From NCBI GenBank assembly GCA_963720705.1, contig CAVRGJ010000001.1, positions 124,001-188,000 on the forward strand: DNA of 64,000 nt, read 5' to 3'. This DNA is from DASWJZ01 sp963720705. GTDB lineage: Bacteria > Pseudomonadota > Alphaproteobacteria > Rhizobiales > Afifellaceae. The first letter of the stretch is position 1, and each line of letters starts with the position of its first letter. Both the position numbers and the translations under genes were made by a program. The notes under the pieces are model-generated. The model worked only from the letters and a program-made list of their open reading frames with translations. It ran no database searches and was not told the DNA's origin. Positions 26,348 through 33,967 of the stretch are shown piece after piece.

Positions 26348-26698
26348 TCACGTCACGTTGCGGGTGAGCTTTCCCGACAGATAGACGCCGTTGCTGCCTG
26401 CCAGGACGATGAGCAGGCTGCTCGGCACCTCCGGCAGCGCTCTCGCGCCGTTCGAGGCGGATGCGAATTCCATCAGGTAGCCGGCAAAGACGAAGCCGAT
26501 CACGAGCAGGGATTGGATGCGTTCCGGGTCGACTCCCGTTCCCGTGTTCGCAAGCAGCCCCGTCAGCGGGATGTCGCCGCGCAGAATGCGGATCACTACG
26601 ACAAGCGCTAGCAGCCCCAACCAGCCGATCAGGGCGAACTCGGTGACCCTCGCGAGAAGCCAGGCGACCAACGAAAATTCCCCGATTTCCGCTGGCAT
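26348..26698 (-). CDS. Small integral membrane protein of unknown function
   Basis: A 116-residue protein from the ATG at 26698 (MPAEIGEF). It has three hydrophobic segments: FALIGWLGLLALVVVIRIL, IQSLLVIGFVFAGYLMEF and SLLIVLAGSNGVYLSGKL. The last resembles C-terminal helices of uncharacterised alphaproteobacterial membrane proteins. An in-frame ATG at 26797 would place the AT-rich promoter-like region inside the gene, so I prefer 26698. It diverges from the TPR gene and is the first gene of the right-hand genome. Function unknown. Confidence 0.6.
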   Translation of the reverse strand: MPAEIGEFSLVAWLLARVTEFALIGWLGLLALVVVIRILRGDIPLTGLLANTGTGVDPERIQSLLVIGFVFAGYLMEFASASNGARALPEVPSSLLIVLAGSNGVYLSGKLTRNVT

Positions 26699-26700
26699 GA

Positions 26701-26745
26701 TTGCACACGCTATACGTGCAATCAATAATATTCTCGCTATACGTG
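26701..26745. promoter_or_regulatory. Paired CGCTATACGTG elements with a palindrome, candidate operator/promoter
   Basis: The 11-base motif CGCTATACGTG occurs twice (26708-26718 and 26735-26745), 27 bases apart in the same orientation. The first copy is embedded in TTGCAC-9-GTGCAA (26701-26721). The stretch is AT-rich against a GC-rich background and abuts the ATG at 26698. It could control the membrane protein, the divergent TPR gene, or both. Confidence 0.45.
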
Positions 26746-26888
26746 TATTGAGACGTGGCGCGCTCGCCGTGTCCGGGAGTGCCGCCGGCAGGCTCACATC
26801 AGAGTGACGATGCTTCAGACCGGAAAACGGCTTATGATGCGCCGTGAGGCGGCGATCCCGCCCTCCCGGTCTTGCCCATGAGGCTCAA

Positions 26889-27419
26889 ATGAAACCGATC
26901 CTTGTTCTCGTCTCCACCACCCTTTTTGTCGGCGGATTGCTTGCGGCTCCCGCCTTTGCGGCCGGCAGCGGTAACAGCAGCGGCGGCGACCAGACCCCGA
27001 CCTGTCCGGCCGGCAAGGTCTACAGCCAGCAGAAGCAGATGTGCATCGACGCGCAGTCGAACCTGATGGACGATCAGTCGCTCACCACTTACGCCTACGT
27101 CCTCGCCAAGGAAGGCCGCTACGAGGAGGCGCTGCAGACGCTCGACCTTCTCAAGAATCCGAACACCGCCGAGGCGCTCAACTACCGCGGCTACGCGACG
27201 CGCAAGCTCGGGCGCACGGATGAGGGGATCGGCTATTATCTGCAGGCGGTCGCCCTCGACCCGAACTACACGCTCGTGCGTGAGTATCTCGGCGAGGCTT
27301 ACCTGGTGAAGGGCGACATGGCGCGCGCCAAAGAACAGCTCGCCCAGATCGAGAAGCTCTGCGGCACGACCTGCGAGCCCTACGGCGAACTCGCAGAGGC
27401 GATCGCGGGCGCGAGTTGA
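26889..27419 (+). CDS. Secreted TPR-repeat protein
   Basis: A 176-residue protein starting MKPILVLVSTTLFVGGLLAA with a signal peptide cleaved after PAFA. A short spacer holds two cysteines (TCPAGKVYSQQKQMC). Tetratricopeptide repeats follow: YAYVLAKEGRYEEALQTLDL, EALNYRGYATRKLGRTDEGI, and LVREYLGEAYLVKGDMARAK. It is probably a periplasmic scaffold; no partner can be named. An earlier in-frame ATG (26844) would bury the signal peptide and is rejected. A good intrinsic terminator follows. Confidence 0.8.
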   Translation: MKPILVLVSTTLFVGGLLAAPAFAAGSGNSSGGDQTPTCPAGKVYSQQKQMCIDAQSNLMDDQSLTTYAYVLAKEGRYEEALQTLDLLKNPNTAEALNYRGYATRKLGRTDEGIGYYLQAVALDPNYTLVREYLGEAYLVKGDMARAKEQLAQIEKLCGTTCEPYGELAEAIAGAS

Positions 27420-27462
27420 GGCCCAGGCGCTTTCGCGCAGGCAGCGAGAGGAATAGATTCGG

Positions 27463-27497
27463 AGCGTCGGGGAGAACCTCCGGCGCTTCGGGTTTCT
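27463..27497 (+). terminator. Intrinsic terminator after the TPR gene
   Basis: AGCGTCGGGG (27463-27472) pairs with CCTCCGGCGCT (27477-27487) over about ten base pairs with two wobbles and a short AGAA-type loop. It is followed by GGGTTTCTTATT, moderately T-rich on the transcript strand. Confidence 0.6.
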
Positions 27498-27503
27498 TAT
27501 TCG

Positions 27504-27656
27504 ATGTCGTTCTTTCGTTCCGCGGCGCTCCGTCGCGTCATCTACGCCATCGCCATCGGGCTCGCTCTCGTGCGTTTCGCAACCCGCAGCCATTCCGAAA
27601 CGCTTCCGCCCGGAGCCCAACCGCAGAGCGGCATTGTTGCGCAGATGATCTACTGA
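27504..27656 (+). CDS. Possible 50-residue single-helix membrane protein
   Basis: ATG at 27504 and TGA at 27654. The translation has a basic N-terminus (SFFRSAALRR), one hydrophobic helix (VIYAIAIGLALVRFA) and a polar tail rich in Pro and Gln. No family is recognised. Topology and position just before the ELM1 gene make it plausible; shortness and a weak ribosome site keep confidence low. Confidence 0.35.
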   Translation: MSFFRSAALRRVIYAIAIGLALVRFATRSHSETLPPGAQPQSGIVAQMIY

Positions 27657-27706
27657 GCCGGCGAGGGCGTTGATTTCCGCCGCCCGAACTCTCTACCCGC
27701 CGGGCG

Positions 27707-28676
27707 ATGACCGATCTCTGTTGGGTGCTGACGACGGGCGAGGCCGGCATGCGCAGTCAGGCGCTCGGCCTTGCCGAAGCCGTCGGCCTGCCGATCGAGG
27801 AGAAGCGCATCGTGGTCCGCAGGCCGTGGGCGCTTCTTCCGGGCGGGCTCTTGCCGATGCCGATTTCGGCGCTTGACCCCTCAGGAGACGCGCTGGCGCC
27901 GCCCTGGCCGCGCCTCGTCGTCGGCTGCGGGCGCCGCTCGATCGGACCCGCGCTCGCCGTCAAGCGCGCTTCGGGCGGCCGCACGCTTGCGGCTTACGTG
28001 CAGAACCCGGAGCTCGCGCGCGGCAAGTTCGATCTCGTGGCGGCGATGCCGCACGATCGCGTCAGCGGATCGAACGTCGTCGCGGTGCCGATGGCTCTTC
28101 ATCGCGTCACGCCGGAGCGACTTGCCGCCGCACAAGAAAAATGGCGGGGACATTTCTGCTCCGGGGGGCCGCTCCTCGGCGTCCTCATCGGTGGCGATAA
28201 CGGCAGCTACCGGCTCAGCGACGCGGTTGTCGCGCGGCTCATCCGGATCTTGCGGACGGCCAATGCGGCGCACGGGATGCGCGCCGCAGTCACGCCATCG
28301 CGGCGGACGGGCGACGCCGCGAAGTGGACAATCGGAGAGGCGCTCGCCTCCGAGCCGCTTGGGACGCTCTGGGACGAAACAGGAGAGAATCCCTATTATG
28401 GCATTCTCGCCCACGCCGACCGCCTGATCGTCACCGCCGAGTTCGATCTCGATGATCTCCGAGGCGCTCGCCACGGGCCGGCCGGTGCACGTACTCCCGC
28501 TTGAAGGGCGCGGCGTGCGCCACGACGCGTTCCTGCGGCGCATCGTTGCGGACGGGCTCGTCTCGGCGATTGAAGGCGACGACCTCGATTGGAGCTTTGC
28601 CGGGGGCGCGCCCATCTATTCCACGCACGAGCCGGCGCGGCGCATCCGCGCAATGCTCGGGCTCGCAGGCGGCTAA
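27707..28676 (+). CDS. ELM1/DUF1022 family protein, one frameshift near 28447
   Basis: About 322 residues after removing one extra T at about 28447. Family landmarks: CWVLTTGEAGMRSQALGLAE, PRLVVGCGRRSIGPAL, YVQNPELARGKFDLVAAM, VLIGGDNGSYRLSD, ENPYYGILAHADRLIVTAE, then SMISEALATGRPVHVLPLEG. ELM1 proteins have a GT-B-like fold related to MurG; the plant homologue affects mitochondrial fission. The bacterial role is unknown, perhaps a nucleotide-sugar transferase. This is one of only a few frame breaks in the right-hand genome. It is convergent with the 2OG oxygenase gene 16 bases on. Confidence 0.8.
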
Positions 28677-28692
28677 GGCTCGGCGCTCCGCG

Positions 28693-29364
28693 TCACGCCG
28701 CTTCGGCGGCGACAGGCTGCTGCGGAAACGCCAGCTGCTCGCGCGCGCGCCAGTCGTTCGTCACGTAGTTGACGATGATGGAGCGACGGACGCCGTGGAT
28801 CGGCCGCTTCTCGAAGCCATGCCACGTGTTCTTCGCGGGCACAAAAATCAGCGCGGAGTTCGGCTCGAATGGCGAGCGGCCGGCATGCGTGTTCTCGTCG
28901 GCGTAGATGTCGGTGCCGAGGTCGGAATGGCGCGGATCGTCCGACATGTAGAGGAGCATCGTGAACATCTTCACGCCGATATCGGTATGCGGCTTCAGCC
29001 AGAAGCCGTCGGTGTCCTGCGCGTATTCGATGCGGACATAGGTATTTTCGAGCGGCGCGCCGAAGACCTCGGCGATGTGTGCGACGGTCTCCGGGTCCTG
29101 GAAAGCCTCCGCCGTCGCGCGCGCACTTTCGAAAGTCTCGAGATTCTCCCCGGAAAAATAAATACGGTCGGCGTTGTGCGCTTCGCGCGTTCCAGACACG
29201 CCGGCGAGATCGGCAACGGGAAACGGCATCTCTTTCAGGTCTTTGTAGACGTTTTCAGGCAGCACGCCGCGCAGAATCCAATGGCGATAAGGCGCCGCGC
29301 GCTGATCCGCATTATCGACCAACTCGGTGAGGCTCTTCTTGACCGCATCGGAGAGCGTGCTCAT
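28693..29364 (-). CDS. 2-oxoglutarate/Fe(II)-dependent oxygenase
   Basis: A 223-residue protein from ATG 29364 (MSTLSDAVKKSL). The double-stranded beta-helix carries the iron ligands in LKPHTDIGVKMFTMLLYMSD (His-x-Asp) and a distal His in PAKNTWHGFEKRPI, with Arg in GVRRSIIVNYV for 2-oxoglutarate. It hydroxylates an unknown substrate. An in-frame ATG at 29382 gives six more residues. It forms a divergent pair with another 2OG-type protein 244 bases away; that gap holds no gene. Confidence 0.8.
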   Translation of the reverse strand: MSTLSDAVKKSLTELVDNADQRAAPYRHWILRGVLPENVYKDLKEMPFPVADLAGVSGTREAHNADRIYFSGENLETFESARATAEAFQDPETVAHIAEVFGAPLENTYVRIEYAQDTDGFWLKPHTDIGVKMFTMLLYMSDDPRHSDLGTDIYADENTHAGRSPFEPNSALIFVPAKNTWHGFEKRPIHGVRRSIIVNYVTNDWRAREQLAFPQQPVAAEAA

Positions 29365-29608
29365 GCCTTCCCCCAATTTCAATGGCGCACTGCCCGCGAA
29401 AGCCCGCCCTTTGCGCTATTTCCCGCGACGGGCGCGCGCGTCTTCGCCGATCTAGAGGACTCCGCCGCCGCCTGTCCAGCGCGGCGGCGCCGCACCGCGA
29501 CAGGACTGGACGCAGCCACGGGCATTCTTGAAGCAAGCGCCTCCTTCCACTATCTCACATGCGGCCGGCCGCTGGCTCTCAAGCGGCACCTCAGACCGGT
29601 CGAGGATC

Positions 29609-30241
29609 ATGGCCTATCTCGATATTGCCGCGCTTCAACGCACGCCGCTGAATCGCGACCCCTACGACTATCTCGTCGTGCCGGACTTCGTGCGCGCCGA
29701 TCGCTTCAGCGGCGTCGTCGCCGACTATCCGGCGGTACCCGGTCCCGGCTCGCACCCGCTTTCCGAGGTTGAGATCGGCGGGCATTTCGAGGCGCTTCTT
29801 GAGGAGCTCAACGGGCCGGCGTTTCGCACCGCCATCGAGGCGAAATTCGGCATCGACCTTTCCACGCGTCCGACCATGTTCACCGTGCGCGGCGAGTGCC
29901 GGCCGACCGACGGCAAAATCCACACCAATTCCACGACGAAGATCATCACCGTCCTCCTCTACATGAACGAGAAGTGGGACAAGGATGGCGGCCGGCTTCG
30001 CGTCCTTCGAAACGGCACCGACCTTGAAGACTACGCGGAAGAAGTCCCGCCGCACGGCGGCACGCTTCTGGCCTTTCGCCGCTCGGAGAACTCATGGCAC
30101 GGGCACCTGCCCTTCGACGGGACACGCCGCGCGATACAAATGAACTGGGTGACCGATAAATCGGTGGTCGCGCGCGAGCAGGGCCGCCACCGCCTCTCTT
30201 CGACGATCAAGAAGCTCAATCCCTTCCGCAAGGCGAGCTAG
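29609..30241 (+). CDS. 2OG-Fe(II) oxygenase-like protein with His-x-Asn metal motif
   Basis: A 210-residue prolyl-4-hydroxylase-like protein: YDYLVVPDFVRADRFSGVV, DGKIHTNSTTKIITVLLYMN, GGRLRVLRNGTDLEDYAEEV, and FRRSENSWHGHLPFDGTRRA. The distal His and the 2OG-binding Arg are present. The usual first motif His-Thr-Asp reads His-Thr-Asn (codon AAT), which removes one iron ligand. It may be inactive, use only two protein ligands, or bind another metal. Start ATG 29609. trxB follows after 14 bases and may be co-transcribed. Confidence 0.75.
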   Translation: MAYLDIAALQRTPLNRDPYDYLVVPDFVRADRFSGVVADYPAVPGPGSHPLSEVEIGGHFEALLEELNGPAFRTAIEAKFGIDLSTRPTMFTVRGECRPTDGKIHTNSTTKIITVLLYMNEKWDKDGGRLRVLRNGTDLEDYAEEVPPHGGTLLAFRRSENSWHGHLPFDGTRRAIQMNWVTDKSVVAREQGRHRLSSTIKKLNPFRKAS

Positions 30242-30255
30242 AGGCGCCGACTGGC

Positions 30256-31221
30256 ATGGCCCAACATCACGCGCGCGTTTTGATCCTCGGCTCCGGTCCG
30301 GCCGGCTACACGGCGGCGATCTATGCGGCGCGCGCGCTGCTCGAGCCGGTCCTGATCGCCGGCTTGCAGCCGGGCGGGCAGATGACCATCACCACCGATG
30401 TCGAGAACTATCCGGGCTTCGCCGACGTGGTTCAGGGCCCGTGGCTGATGGAGCAGATGCGCGCGCAGGCGGAGAACGTCGGCACGAAGATGATCTCCGA
30501 CACGGTGGTCGAAGCCGACATCCGGCAGCGGCCTTTCCGTTTGAAGCTAGACGGCGGTGACGTGTGGACCGCCGATGTCCTTATCGTTGCGACCGGCGCG
30601 CAGGCGCGCTGGCTCGGACTTCCGTCCGAGGAGCGCTTCAAGGGTTTTGGCGTCTCCGCCTGCGCCACCTGCGACGGCTTCTTCTTCAAGGGTAAGGATG
30701 TGCTCGTCGTCGGCGGCGGCAACACGGCGGTCGAGGAGGCGATCTATCTTTCGCATCTCGCCCGCAAGGTAACGCTCGTGCACCGGCGCGATTCGCTGCG
30801 TGCCGAGCGGATCATGCAGGATCGGCTCTTTGCGCGCGACAATGTCGCAGTCGTGTGGGATACCGCGCTCGACGAGGTGCTGGGCAAGGGCGGCTTTCCG
30901 CCGGCCGTCACCGGCGCGCGCCTGAAGAACGTGAAAAGCGGCGAAAAGTCGGACATTTCAGTTGACGGCATATTCATTGCTATAGGTCATGAGCCGGCCG
31001 TTTCGCTGTTTAGGGAGCAGCTGGAGTTAAAGCCGAGCGGCTACATCCGGACGGTGCCGGATTCGACCGCAACCAGCGTTCCAGGTGTCTTTGCGGCCGG
31101 CGATGTGACCGACGAAGTGTTCCGCCAGGCCGTGACCGCGGCCGGGATGGGATGCATGGCGGCGCTCGAAGCGGAGAAGTACCTGTTCAGCGTAGAGACG
31201 ACGCGCGAAGCAGCGGAGTAG
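30256..31221 (+). CDS. trxB: Thioredoxin reductase
   Basis: A 321-residue flavoenzyme that transfers electrons from NADPH to thioredoxin. FAD-binding motif LILGSGPAGYTAAIYAARA at residues 9-27; redox-active CATC within VSACATCDGFFF near residue 135; NADPH-binding VVGGGNTAVEEAIYL; C-terminal FAD motif VPGVFAAGDVTDEVFRQA. All catalytic elements are intact and the length is normal. The next gene, a LysR regulator, starts six bases after the stop, a gene pair seen in many Hyphomicrobiales. Confidence 0.95.
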   Translation: MAQHHARVLILGSGPAGYTAAIYAARALLEPVLIAGLQPGGQMTITTDVENYPGFADVVQGPWLMEQMRAQAENVGTKMISDTVVEADIRQRPFRLKLDGGDVWTADVLIVATGAQARWLGLPSEERFKGFGVSACATCDGFFFKGKDVLVVGGGNTAVEEAIYLSHLARKVTLVHRRDSLRAERIMQDRLFARDNVAVVWDTALDEVLGKGGFPPAVTGARLKNVKSGEKSDISVDGIFIAIGHEPAVSLFREQLELKPSGYIRTVPDSTATSVPGVFAAGDVTDEVFRQAVTAAGMGCMAALEAEKYLFSVETTREAAE

Positions 31222-31226
31222 AGCGC

Positions 31227-32159
31227 TTGAACGTTCAAGAGCCGGGACCGCCCGTCCAACGCGGCGAGATCGACTGGGATAAGCTGCGCATCTTTCATGC
31301 GGCCGCCCAGGAGGGCTCGTTCACGCGCGCCGGCGAGATGCTCAACATGAGCCAGTCGGCGGTGAGCCGACAGGTCAGCGCGCTCGAGCAGGAACTCGGC
31401 ACACCGCTCTTTCATCGCCATGCCCGCGGCCTGATCCTGACCGAAGAGGGCGAGCTTCTGATGCGCGCAGCGCGCGATATCGCGCTGAAGCTGGAGAACG
31501 TCCGTGCCCAGCTCGTCGATTCCCGCGGCCAGCCGACCGGCACGCTCCGCGTGACGACAACCGTCGGGATCGGCTCGACCTGGCTCACCTCCCGCATCAA
31601 CGAGTTCATCGACCTTTATCCCGGCATCCGTCTTGAGCTGATCCTCGACGATTCGGAGCTCGATGTCGCGATGCGCCAGGCCGACGTGGCGATCCGGCTA
31701 CGTGCCCCGACGCAGCCCGACCTGATCCAGCGCCGGCTCTTCACGCTGCACTTCCACGTCTACGCGTCGCGCGATTATCTCGACCGCTTCGGCGAGCCGA
31801 AGACGACCGACGATATCGACAACCATCGCATCGTCATCTTCGGTGAGAATGCGCCGACTTACCTGAAGACGATGAACTGGCTATGCACCGCCGGCCGCGA
31901 GCCGGGCAATGCGCGCCAGCCGGTCTTCTCCGTCAACAACGTCAACGCCATACGCCGCGCCGTGGAGAAAGGCGTCGGCATCGCGCTTCTTCCCGACTAT
32001 CTGGTCGGACCGCAATCGGCGCTCGTGCAAATACTCCCCGACTACGAGGTGCCGAGCTTCGACGGCTTCTTCGTCTATCCGGCGGAGCTGAAGGATTCGG
32101 CGCGCGTCACCGTGTTCCGCGACTTCCTCGTCGCGAATGCACGGCGCTGGAGCTTCTGA
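31227..32159 (+). CDS. LysR family transcriptional regulator (trxB-linked)
   Basis: About 310 residues. I place the start at the TTG at 31227 (NVQEPGPPVQRGEIDWDKLR), because the longer frame from 31152 would overlap trxB by 70 bases. The helix-turn-helix is FHAAAQEGSFTRAGEMLNMS followed by QSAVSRQVSALEQELG. The effector domain contains LYPGIRLELILDDSELDVAM and GVGIALLPDYLVGP. The targets are not evident. Coupling to trxB suggests redox control, which is inference. It is convergent with the molybdoenzyme gene, leaving three bases between stops. Confidence 0.85.
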   Translation: MNVQEPGPPVQRGEIDWDKLRIFHAAAQEGSFTRAGEMLNMSQSAVSRQVSALEQELGTPLFHRHARGLILTEEGELLMRAARDIALKLENVRAQLVDSRGQPTGTLRVTTTVGIGSTWLTSRINEFIDLYPGIRLELILDDSELDVAMRQADVAIRLRAPTQPDLIQRRLFTLHFHVYASRDYLDRFGEPKTTDDIDNHRIVIFGENAPTYLKTMNWLCTAGREPGNARQPVFSVNNVNAIRRAVEKGVGIALLPDYLVGPQSALVQILPDYEVPSFDGFFVYPAELKDSARVTVFRDFLVANARRWSF

Positions 32160-32162
32160 GCC

Positions 32163-32948
32163 TCAAATCCCGCCGTACCACTCGTAGCCGCGGTCTTCCC
32201 AGAAGCCGCCATTGCCGCCGAAGAGGTCGGCGAAGCTTTCGACCGCCTCGACGCGCATGATGTACTTCGCCATCTTGTAGCCGAGCTGCCGCTCGACGCG
32301 GACACGAAGCGGCGCGCCGTGCGGGACGGTCAGCGTCTCGTCGTTCATCTCGTAGGCGAGGATGGTCTGCGGATGTAAGGCGTCCGCAAGACCGATGCTC
32401 TCGTAGTACAAGGCCTCACCGTAGAGCGTGTCGGCGCAATGGAAGACGATGTAGCGCGCCTCCGGCTTGAGCTTCGCCTGATCGAGCAGATGCGAGAGCT
32501 GGACGCCCTTCCATTTGCCGATGCAGCTCCAACCTTCCACGCAGTCGTGGCGCGTTATCTGCGTCCGAGAGGGCATGGCCCGGAGGTCGGCGAGCGAGAA
32601 CTCGCCCGGGTTCTCCACCAGGCCGTCGAGCTTCAGCTTCCAGTCGGCGAAGTCGTTCGCCACCATCGCCTGGTATTCTGGCGTGTCAACAGAGGTCGAC
32701 CCATTCGCCCTGAACGCTGGCGAGAGGTCGGCCTCGGTGTATTCGCGGGCCAAGTCATTCGATCCGAGCAGGACGCGCTGCACGCGCCGCGTCACCTGCT
32801 CGTCGAAGAACAATATCTTGCGGAACCACGGCGCCTGCGAGAGCTGGTCGCATCCGGACAGCACCAACGTTCCGGCGGTGACGCCGAGGCCACGCAGAAA
32901 ACTCCGGCGGCTCGGCTTCAGGCTTTGTGAGGATCTATTCCGCGGCAT
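32163..32948 (-). CDS. Tat-exported molybdopterin-dependent oxidoreductase (sulfite oxidase/MsrP fold)
   Basis: A 261-residue protein with a twin-arginine signal (SRRSFLRGLGVTAGTLVLSG) and a Cys directly after it. The oxidoreductase molybdopterin-binding domain has the Mo-ligating Cys in RHDCVEGWSCIGKWKG, plus YIVFHCADTLYGEALYYESI and HGAPLRVRVERQLGYKMAKY. Family members include MsrP (protein methionine sulfoxide repair) and sulfite-oxidase-like enzymes; the true substrate is unknown. It overlaps the upstream cytochrome b gene by 14 bases, so they form an electron-transfer pair. It acts in the periplasm. Confidence 0.85.
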   Translation of the reverse strand: MPRNRSSQSLKPSRRSFLRGLGVTAGTLVLSGCDQLSQAPWFRKILFFDEQVTRRVQRVLLGSNDLAREYTEADLSPAFRANGSTSVDTPEYQAMVANDFADWKLKLDGLVENPGEFSLADLRAMPSRTQITRHDCVEGWSCIGKWKGVQLSHLLDQAKLKPEARYIVFHCADTLYGEALYYESIGLADALHPQTILAYEMNDETLTVPHGAPLRVRVERQLGYKMAKYIMRVEAVESFADLFGGNGGFWEDRGYEWYGGI

Positions 32949-33774
32949 GCGGCTGCTCCTCCGTTTCGATGCGATATCTTCCGGTAACCATCGAGCGCAG
33001 GTTGTTCCAGACGCCTGAGATAAGAACCATGATCACGTGCACAAGCACGAAGAGAACGATCAGCGTCGCACAGATGAAGTGAATGGTGCGCGCCGTCTGG
33101 CGTCCGCCAAAGAGGTCGAGGAGCCAGGGGAAGGCTGCGTCAACGCCCGGCGACATCGTCAGCCCGGCGAGGATCAGGATCGGCACGAGCACGAAGACAA
33201 CGCCGAAATAGGCGAGCTTCTGAAGCACGTTGTAGGTCTTCGCTTCTTCCCCCTTGGGGAAGCGCAGCAGGAGATGCTCGCGGATCGCAGAGCCGACGTG
33301 GCGAAGCTGCGTGCCGGTGGGCACAAGCTGTCGCCAGTGGCCGCTCAATATCGTGTAGCCGATATAGACCAGCCCGTTGATGACGAAGAGCCAGGCAAAG
33401 AAGAAGTGCCAGCGACGGCCGGTCGCGAGGTCCTGGTAGCTTGGGATGGTGGCCCAGGACGGGAAGCCGCGCGACACCCAGCGGTTGCCCGACACCTTCG
33501 ACAACCCGAAGACGCCGGTCGTATCGAAGGTCTTGCCGAATATCTCGGTCACGCCGACCGGGCTGCCGTTGTCGCCCTGCATCGTGCCCATCGCGAGGAC
33601 GGGATCGTCGAAGGTCGATTTCTGGCCGACATAGAGCGCCGGATGCGCGTTGAATATCTGCAGCCCGCTCATCAGAAGAAGCGTCATGCAAAGCAGGTTC
33701 ACCCAATGCGTGACACGCACCACGAGGCTGTGCCGCTTAAAATAGACGCGGGTCTTTTGATCTCTTTCGGCCAT
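32935..33774 (-). CDS. Cytochrome b561-type membrane subunit
   Basis: A 279-residue haem-b membrane protein: HSLVVRVTHWVNLLCMTLLL (a haem-ligand His in helix 1), WHFFFAWLFVINGLVYIGYT, FGVVFVLVPILILAGLTMS, and IHFICATLIVLFVLVHVIMV. It resembles Ni/Fe-hydrogenase cytochrome b subunits rather than MsrQ. It should pass quinol electrons to the periplasmic molybdoenzyme whose gene overlaps its 3' end. A soluble insertion between helices 1 and 2 (about residues 45-115) is probably periplasmic. Confidence 0.85.
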   Translation of the reverse strand: MAERDQKTRVYFKRHSLVVRVTHWVNLLCMTLLLMSGLQIFNAHPALYVGQKSTFDDPVLAMGTMQGDNGSPVGVTEIFGKTFDTTGVFGLSKVSGNRWVSRGFPSWATIPSYQDLATGRRWHFFFAWLFVINGLVYIGYTILSGHWRQLVPTGTQLRHVGSAIREHLLLRFPKGEEAKTYNVLQKLAYFGVVFVLVPILILAGLTMSPGVDAAFPWLLDLFGGRQTARTIHFICATLIVLFVLVHVIMVLISGVWNNLRSMVTGRYRIETEEQPHAAE

Positions 33775-33867
33775 GGCGAAGCTTTTTCCCTGCCTCGCAC
33801 ACTATACGGCCGTTCGATAGCCGGGGTTTCCGGTTTCGATGCTCGCAACGCATCAATTCGGCGCTAG

Positions 33868-33966
33868 CGGAGCCCTCTCCTCTCGTGGGAGGGGTTGGCT
33901 GAGGCGCGTAAAACGTCGAGTGCGAGGAAGAAACCCTCCCCGCCCCCTCCCAACAAGGGAGGGGAG
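33868..33966. repeat. Alphaproteobacterial palindromic repeat (CCCTCTCC...GGGAGGGG type)
   Basis: CCCTCTCCTCTCGTGGGAGG and, about 50 bases later, CCCTCCCAACAAGGGAGGGG are two imperfect hairpins. Related units occur at 49778, 58864 and 62675. It lies between the cytochrome b gene and the stop of the EF-G-like gene. The 193-base gap holds no other feature. Confidence 0.6.
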
Positions 33967-33967
33967 C

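Noticed and set aside
26053..26350. Site-specific integration of a genomic island at the joint
   Set aside because: No integrase, attachment duplication or tRNA lies there, and the right part is a housekeeping-rich chromosome segment, not an island.
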